From Apostichopus japonicus (lineage: Eukaryota > Echinodermata > Holothuroidea > Aspidochirotida > Stichopodidae): 64,000 nt of DNA. Location of the stretch: the NCBI RefSeq assembly GCF_037975245.1, contig NC_092573.1, positions 18,978,265 through 19,042,264 on the forward strand, read 5' to 3'. The translations under genes and the position numbers were made by a program. Shown here piece by piece: positions 51,201-60,800 of this stretch. How positions within the stretch are numbered: position 1 is the stretch's first letter; every line of letters starts with the position of its first letter. The notes beneath the pieces are model-generated. The model searched no databases. It was not told the DNA's origin and saw only the letters and a list, made by a program, of their open reading frames with translations.

Positions 51201-54200
51201 ATTTGTCACAAGTTTGAGTCAGGACTGCATTACTGGGTCACAAGTGAAAATTAAGCTACCAGTACAATAGTGTCTTTGTTGTTATTGGGTTTTTTTTAAA
51301 TTTTTTTAATTTTTATAAAACTTTGACTGCACTTGTATGGAACATCAAAAATTCTAGATTTCAAAATGTGTGCTGTACATGAAATGTATCCAACTTATTA
51401 GGAATATTAATTTAATCTTTGAACCAAAATCCTCTGTGGACCTCCCAGAACCCTTCTATACCTGATATCGCAGAATTAATTTTAAATTCTTAATTGATTA
51501 CAATTTGTAATTTCTGGAGTGAGACAGTTTTTTCCGTATTAATCATACCCTTGAATGATCGAAGACTCCATTACTTAATAATGTCATATCTCACCAAAAT
51601 TTTATAATTAAACCCTTCTCTGACAAACCTAGACTCCATATTGATATTATAACGCTAAATTAATCAGAATGTTAAAGTGTTTGATTAATTAAAATGCTCT
51701 TCTTGATGGATTAATCTGTCTGAAGTAATGATGTTAATTAGTATGCGATTCATGATGAATTATTATGATTTTTTCGATCGATGTATAAATTTTAAACTTA
51801 TGGGCATTTTGATGAGCGAAAATGGTCGACACTTGATGGAGTAGGTTATTAATATGTCATCCAAAATTAGCAAAAGGAACTTAAAATATGGCATCAGAAA
51901 TTTATGAAAAAGTTGTTAGCATATCAGTTGCTCTTTTCAATAATTTTTAATGTTCTCCTAAGGTGTTGCTGGTCTCATGTTTTATACCATTTTGGTCAAC
52001 ATTTTTTTTCCTCTCTTTTTTTTCCAGTCATTCCTAATAATTGTCTGGAACTTTGAACTGTACATGCTTCCTGTTGCAGTCTTGATAATTTTTTTATGGA
52101 AGTACGTGGAGATTTCCATAACAGACAAATATGCCAGACCGCAAGAAGAGGAGGTATAATGCAAATTGTTTCTCATTATTCTTCCCTTTTTTTTCTTTTT
52201 TTTTAAATCATGCCGTCATCTAGAGGTTAGAAATTGAAAGTGCTTTTTCCGATAATGGTGTTAGCTAGATTTGTCGAGTAATTAAGTCTTTATTATCTTC
52301 TTCTTCTTTTTATTGTGCATCATACCCACCCTGCTGCTGTAATCAGATATATTCATAGATTAAAACATGATTGCTAGCATTTACAAAGGATATCTTTCTC
52401 ATGAACATTGAAAAATGTAATATATAATCTACGGAGTTTGGGAAACCGCCCGAAAGGTAAGAAAGTGACGAGTCATCTTTTTCCATGATATACATCGGTG
52501 AGATGTGTCAAGCAAATTTGGTCCGGAGGCTTGGTTTAATCCAGTAACTGACTCATTCACTCTGGGGAATTTGGTAATGTTTCCGTCGTTTTGAGAGATT
52601 ACCGATCGATGTTAAATCTAGTTTCTGGAACACCGAAGGTTTTTGAAAGCCTTGCGGTAGGGCGAGTGCTGTTTGCAGTAGGAAAATGTTCACTGAAGAT
52701 TCAGAACATGCTAGATGCAACATTTTTATTTCATGTCCTGCTTAAACGGTCATTTATTATCATTATATGGACCGCTGAGAATGTGTCCTGGCATTTAATC
52801 ACTTTCCGAAACCTGACTGAAGTAAGGCAAACCTTGTTTCATACGATCGTGGGTGCAGATGTGTCCGAGGACATTGTCTATAAAACGAACGAGAAGAGAA
52901 TTAACTAGGCTGTTTCTTGCTTTCAAATTCACATAAATATCAAATCCGTGCTTTGCCCCTGCTCAACACAGAGTAAACAATTTTATAGTGGTGTATTAAT
53001 GCAGAGAAACTATTCTTTTTCCCCCATCTGTTAGGTCTACGCTGACTCTGAAGAAGAGGAAGAAGAAGTTGATGAGAGTAAGGTAGGGTTTAAGAAACCA
53101 AGAAAAAGAATGACCCAGGTGTCAAAAATGGTCAGAGTTTATGAATTTAGGACAAAATATACAAATATTAGTTTGAGGTACCCCAGCAGGTGTATCCCAA
53201 TACAATTCTTAAACACCAAAAAGTGAAAGTTCGGGTGAAACGTTTGAGTGAAAGTTTGGGTAAAGTTTTCATTGGGTGGCTCTACAACTTACAGTTATTA
53301 TATCTAAGATATAAAATGACTTTTTTAACAAGAAAATAGCTGTTTGTAAAGAACTTCCATAGAAGACACTTCATAGCTCATTTTAAGATCTAATTTACTC
53401 AGATACTGAATAAATTGTAATTTGAAAGATCCCAAAGAACCTTCGCAAGTAGTAGACTGGAATAGCTTAGAATGACATAAAGGTAAATCTAGGTTTGATT
53501 GCAAATCTCACCGGTGTCCCTTAAGGCTTATTTGCATATCCCTGCAATGAGAAAAACAGAACACACACAAAAAAAAGAAGGTTTTCTTGTGTTTCTCTTG
53601 CAGTCAGCGTTCATACTGTATGTTGTTCATTGTGGGCGTTGACGTTTGAAACTAGTATTATTAATTTATGTTTGCCTTTACTGTTTGTGTTTATGTTTGT
53701 GTTTTTTTCCTGCTTCAACATCTCTGCTTTGAATCGGCCAATGAAATTGCTTTGTATAATCAGTAATCATTAAATAACATTTAATACCTAATTTGCAAGC
53801 CAAAATATCAAAACTAGAATATGGTCAACTTCCATATGAATTTTTCTTTGCTTTTACAAAATGTCAGGCGATATTTCTCTGGATTTTTGACATGTGAGCC
53901 TTGCATTCATTTATTCGCATTGCAAATAAATTAAATGGAACAGAATATGTAAAAACAGTGAATCAAACCTACTAAAAATCAATCAGTGACTTCATTAATT
54001 AGAGGAGAGTCCCTTTGTCTCTGTTTGTGATTGATGTTTGAATAGTCAACTTCGGTCAACTTTAGTCAACTTTCTTCATTATCTCTGCAGCTTTCCCTTG
54101 GTGTTATGTTCTCTTTGCATTTTGTAGTTTTCTATGTTAAATAACATATTGAAATAGTCAACAACTTTTAGAAAAAATTGTAATCTGCTTAGATAATATC

Positions 54201-54497
54201 AGTAGTATTTGTTATAATATTAATATTTTTAGGTTTTAGGTTCTGCTCTCTTTTTTACTATAAAACAAACAAATAGCTTGAAAATTGTGAAAGAATTTTG
54301 AAAGACCACCATGGTATTGTTTAGACTGGGCTTTGAACCAGTGGCCTTAGGCATCAAGCCCTTTGTCTTACAAGCATGAGGTATCAATGTCATATATATA
54401 TATATTTATTTTTATATAAATAGATCTATATATATAAATATATATATAGATAGATATATATATATATAGATATATATATATATATAAATATATATAT

Positions 54498-54537
<40 letters not shown>

Positions 54538-54723
54538 GTGTATAAAATGTTCCAAGTAGAACACGACAGAGTGCTCAATTCCGCGTTATGAAGAAGAGCG
54601 TAATGTAAATTTTGAATTTTGCAGCCAAACCTCTACTCAGAGTTTCATGCTTACTAGCAATCGTTCCTGACGATTGCTAGTAAGCATGAAACTCTGAGTA
54701 GAGGTTTGGCTGCAAAATTCAAA

Positions 54724-54815
<92 letters not shown>

Positions 54816-57800
54816 TGATAGTTTGGCAGAAAGTTTGGATTAGAAAACTTGACGTTGTTTTATTTCCGGGCAGTTGCACTAGAAAGGGTTTAATACTGAT
54901 TGGTATAAATTTATCTAAAAGCTGAGTTGGTGGTTTTCTTTTTTTTACTTTTGATGGATGTTTCACTTCTAATTTACCTTTTGGATTGCATTTTCAAATT
55001 TTTGTCACGATTTTCTTGATTCGTCTTCAAGAACCAACCCAAGAAACCTAAGGTGAGGGTTCATACTTCAGTTATCCATCCTTATCAGCTCATGCCTTTA
55101 ATCCCATATTTTCAGAGTACTTTAGATAGCTTCATAATCTTTCTGATTTGCAAAGCCAAACAACCTGCCAACTTTTAATATTTTTACATTCATTTGTTTT
55201 TTTGTCTTTATGTTTTTATTAATTGAGGTTTGCAAAAAGTTTATAAAAGCTTTCTCTTTTGCCGTAGGCTGAAATTTTTTTTCTTGGTGTAGCTTTCATT
55301 GTACCCATCTATGGTATGGAGTTATGTCTTTAAAAACAGCTTTTTTGATTTTTTGTTTTTTAGTGTATAATTTGGTTCTAATTTACAGATCTCACAATCC
55401 AAGCAAGTTTATTGTAAATTAATTATGTTCTGCAAGCTAATCTGTAAGATGTAGAATAAGTCTTGTCAATATTTCGCTGCAATGCAGGTACACTGTTTTC
55501 AGTCTGCAAGCAAATCCTACATAAAATAATGTTCCACAGGTTTGGTTGGAAGTTCGGACTATTAAACAGGCATTTTGTACAGCTTTGACCTGTTATTAAT
55601 TGGTATCAAAATCGATAGATTTTAGTCTCACTTGGACAAAGTCCCATTTCGGCTATTCTGGTATCACAAGAGTTGCCATCATATTAAAGAATAGTAAACC
55701 TTGAAGTGTTCAAAATACTTTGGCAGTTCTGATAAATTTATGAGTACTTTAAAGTAGCCTACCTACAAACGGATTACCAAGTCGAACGACCCAATTTTGA
55801 AGCCATTTCGTTTATCGTCAGACACAAATTATATCGTAGGGTTAAAGTTTGGTAATATGATGTTAAAGAGACTGAGGGTAAGTTTTGTTGGCTACACACT
55901 TTCAAGCCTTTTTCTTCAGGCAAAGAAAAATGTTACAATATCTTCTTCCTTATTCTGAAAAAGAGTGTGCTGCTTTGGAGACCTGGTCTCCATGCCCTGT
56001 TTTACTTTCCAATGAAGTATGGTGAAATCCTGGTAGTGGGTTGCATGAGCTAAAAAAATTGCAAAATGAAACTTCTTTTAAGAACTTCTTTAGACGGTGA
56101 ATTTTTACTTTGATTTTGCCTAGGTAAATCAGTCACTTTTGTTCTTAAAAAGACAGATCATTCGTATAAATGAATTTACCTGATTTCATGGGATTAACCA
56201 CTCATGATATGGAAAAGTGTTTGGGTTCAAACTCTGTAGAATGTAATGGAAGTTGTTAATGTCTGTATAGATAAATCTTGTAAACAATACTGTCATTTTA
56301 GCTTGACTGACTATTATTTCTATGCAATTAATTAAGAAATATTCAATCGCTTTGCAAATTATGAGTTTAATGGTTCGTTGTGAACAATACCCACACAGAG
56401 GAAGTTGTCTGGGTGATATTAGACTGCTAGAATCGAATGCACTGATTTCAAGAGTCGCTGCTGAATATTCGTGGTTGAGAAAAGTTTTTGGTTGTCTCAG
56501 GTTGTTCATCAGTTGCAAAACTTTTTGAGGGATTTAGTTAAATTGTTTGTATTTATAGACCAAAGTCCCATTTTGGCTGTTCTGGTATCACAAGAGTTGC
56601 CATTATATAAAAAATAGTGAAAAGTTGAAATGTTCAAAATACTTTGGCAGTCCTGATAAATTTTTTAACATCTTTTTTTAACATCTACAGCTTTGCTCAC
56701 ATGGCTTCCCATACAACATTTTTGTCACACACTTTATCAATTAAATGCATATAGAAAGATCAGACATGAATATAACATTGTGCTCATTTGCGGTTTACTA
56801 TTTTTTTTTTAAGTTTCTGAATTTTTCAAATTATTAATCTGAATTTTATAATGAGAGCCTTGCTCCTGAGTAGAATGCAGCATGCTCAATATGGTGGACA
56901 CTCACTCTGAAATCATTTGATTTGTTAAATTGCCTAGTACAGGATATTATCAATGGTTCAGATTTTCAGAAATAATTTCCAGTGACATAATTTCTTCAAA
57001 TGTGTTACTTTTGCGATCAGATAAATCCTTGACCATGTGCAACAGCTTGTATAAATCAAGGTTAGCTTTAAATAAGTTTAGTTAGCCTTGTATATACTTA
57101 ATTATAGGTGATTGTATCAAGTCTATTTTAACCAGTAATATATTTTCTGACAGAATTTTTTCTTTTTAAAGATTCTTGTGTTCCCACCCACCACTTTTCC
57201 CCCTTTTTCGGGGGGTGAAGATGTCATGTGATTAAATTTAGCATTCACTTGATGTTTTTGTCTCCATTAACAACCTTTAATTGTAATTATTAGCACATGA
57301 TGCTGTATTAAAATTGCACATTATTAACCCCCTAACCTTCACTTTTAAGTAATGTTGTGTCGTGGAATTTTTGGTTTCCCTTCTATTGAACACCATTTTA
57401 TTACCAATGCACAAAATTGTTTTCCAAACCACTTCAACTAAAATTGATGTGATTCATAACCGTCATGATTAGTGGTATCAATTTCTTTTCATCATATTTG
57501 CACATCTGCCAAAAAAATTTCGAATTACTATTAAAATATGCTAAAGGTTTTCTTTCAAAATCAGCCGACATCAAGTTGATATGTTAATAATATGTGTTTA
57601 AAGAGTTTGTTGGTTTCCACTATTGACAGCAGAAGGACAGCTTAGATTTGCTTGGACACCTTGAAGTAGAGTGTTTCTGCAACATTTGTTTAGATGTGTT
57701 AAAACCCGCTGACCCCTTCCCACCCACGTCCCTGCAAATAATGTATGAGATATTACAAATTTTTATTCTTGTGTTTATATGGTATCTTGTGTTTTATCTT

Positions 57801-60800
57801 GTGTTAAATATTTATCTCGTGTTTTATGATAAAAGTTTCAATGTGGTGCGAGATATTTGGTTATAAACAGATCTTGTAATATGCTCGCTTTCCTTGTGAT
57901 GAACATAATCTATCTGATAGTTACATATTATAATTTTATAAAATATGGATCAGTCCTTTAATTTATGATGAATGATGATGAATTTCTGAGTTTAATTTGA
58001 CGCTGAATTGTCAATTCAAATAATTTTGTAAAGTAAAATAATTGAGAAGATTCCAATCTGCTGTTTTTATGTGATTACTGCTTAAATGTGAAAAAATTTC
58101 ATGAATCACCAAATGTCGAGGATTGAAACGAATCATTTCATAAGTTACTCGCTGATTAACCATTATTTGGTGAAAACAATTACTAAAAGACAAATTGCGT
58201 TCTTATCTTAAAGCAATATTTGGAGAGGTGTGGTAAATGTTGCTGACCAAACTCAGAGAGCTGCCTAAGTTTTTAAGACAAAATTAATCACTGTGCATCT
58301 AAGAAGTAACCAGATTTATTCCCAATCTTTTTAGTTTCATGTGAGATCAAAGTTTTACTCAATCTGTCCTTGTTTTCAGAGCTATATTCGATACATGATA
58401 TAACATACGACCATTTTAGTTCATTCTTTACTATGTATAGTGCTGCTAGTGTAGCTGTTGCCATAGTTTCATTTCATTTGCTAAAAGCTATAATGCATGG
58501 CATGTATAGACTCACTGTTCAGTTTAGTTTAGTATTTAGCTGGACACTCATAGCAATTACATCAGTATTCATGTCAAGTAGATGAGCATCACTTGTAAGG
58601 AAAATTCAAAGCCGGTTTGTTCCTCCATTCCAGCACCCCCCCCCCAGCACCCCTCCCACACACTGGAAGACCAGAGGGCTATAGCACCTCAACAAAATTC
58701 AAATTCAAAAGGGCATAGTGCCACCATAGGGGGAAATGTCAGCACCCTGAACACCATGAACACCTGACTACCATGCTCCACCTCCACCCATCCCCCCTAT
58801 CTCCCCCCCCCCCCACTCTGCCAAATCTCAAACCGGTGTGTCAGGGTCCCTGCATGCATGTTTGCGCAAGGCAGCATTCTTTAATAAAAATTCCATACAT
58901 CAAATGTCCCTGCCCACCATTTCCACTCTTGATAGTAGAGCAGCACACACACATGGGTGTTTTTTGGGGGTGGAGGGGGATCAAAACTAAACAAGACTTT
59001 GTGGAATGTTAAATGACAAGAAACAGCCAAATTCCTATGTATCTGAATCAGCACAAACCACTTCCTTTTGGTAGAGACATTTCATTTAATTTTCAGACAA
59101 AAAATATATGGACAATATGGATAATATATAAGATGCAATATATATTAGATGCAATATTATTATTATTTTCATTCCTATTGCATAGCATCATTTTGAAAGG
59201 CTCCTCCTGATTACAAAAGTTGGAGAAAAACATTTTTTCACCAATTAAAATGAGTTCTGGATTTCTGTGGACAGTCACATCCTTTAAAGTCACTTTGCAT
59301 TTTTATGCCCATGAAAACTCAAGCCATAATTGCCTTGCAAATTTGAATGCATTTTTTCCAGCTCTTGCATATGCTAAATATTCAAGCCTCAGACTTAAAC
59401 ATCCTCCAACCCCCCCCCCCCCTCATCCCCTTTCCAACCAGATCATTTTTACATCTTGACTACTTTGTTATTATTACTCCATGTAAGTTTGAGGCTTTTT
59501 GTGGTAGTCTTAATTTCCCAGAAGTTAAATTTGGCTGTAATATCAGTCATCACCATTTATTTTTTGCCCTTTGAAAACATTTCTTGCACTTTTTTCCCTT
59601 TCTAATTAAAAAAAAAGGGAGTTGTGGCTCATGATCCCATGTAAGTCTCACAGCAAAATGATTTCTTTTCACCAGCCCTGCAACATGCCACAGCAATACT
59701 GAAACATGGATTGCCCAAAAACCAACTAAGGAACACACACATACATTCACAGAAGTATTGGATTGATGTAATGCACTCAGCAATTAATAACTCAACGGGT
59801 ATTTTATTATGTTAGGTAACGTTGCTAGGCATGGTGATTGCTTAGGCTACGTGCCCCAGCATATAGCCTAACATACAGTTACAAACGTGAACATCAATAC
59901 ATCTGCCCATGCATGCATTGGAATAATGCTTTGTTTCATGTAGGGTTGTATTTGCTTGGTTTTTTCATGCTTTCAATCTCTGTGATAGGGCCGAAAGTTT
60001 GACCCCCAAAAAATAAATCATCAGGATTGTGTGGTTTTTTAGGGTCCTTTATGCTAGTACAGGGAAAAAGTTGTTTAGACCATTGAGTTTTAGTGCATAA
60101 TGCGGATTTAAGCCTTTTTGCTGACAAAAACAACTGTGTGTTGCATATGAGCATAATGGAGATTTACTGAATGCAATTTTAATTTAAAAAAATGGTGCAA
60201 TTGGGTTGTGATGTTTAAATTAGTTTGTCATTTGACTTACAGAAATATCAACTCCGCCTCCCCCTTCACCCTTCCCCTCCCCCTACAACTTCTCATTGTA
60301 GAGCATATCAGTGTATTATTGTAGTATAAAAATGTGAAACAGATAATGATTTAGATCAGAGAGTCAAGTCTCACTGTTGGGAGTGAATCTGTTACTACTA
60401 CTAGTATTTTTTGTCAATATATAATCTAGTTCCAAAATTTTGTGCTGGAAATTCCTTTTCCCCTTTACATATTTGGCCTAGTACAATATGTTTTCTTGCT
60501 TTAAAATAAATAGCTTAGAATTTTAATATTAAATTTTCTGCTTTTATCGAAACATTTTCTCTTGACAGGAAGGAAAAACGAGTCTCACGAATAAGCTCCA
60601 CACTGTCGAAAGAGTCTGCCAAACCATTCAAAATAAACTGGACGATGTAGCCTGCCTTGGTGAAAGAATTAAAAAGTTTGTGCTTGTGGAATTTATTTTG
60701 TCACTTCCCCCCTTTTTTCATATTGGATTTTCTTGTACATCCATCAGAATTTGCTTACGAATGAAGACAATTTATGTACAAAGAATAACAACATAAACAG

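Larger units (their letters stand above)
53083..55031 (+). other. intron 16 (1.9 kb)
   Basis: Holds a decayed tRNA-like patch near 54300-54385, long TA microsatellites (54391-54535, 54727-54814) and a perfect 59-bp palindrome between them (54606-54728). Confidence 0.65.

Noticed and set aside
52591-52908. 105-codon open frame in intron 15
   Set aside because: No recognisable domain; its edges lack phase-compatible splice sites.
58370-58585. 71-codon hydrophobic frame preceded by TTGTTTTCAG
   Set aside because: Acceptor-like sequence only; no suitable donor and no MCTP counterpart at this position in the protein.
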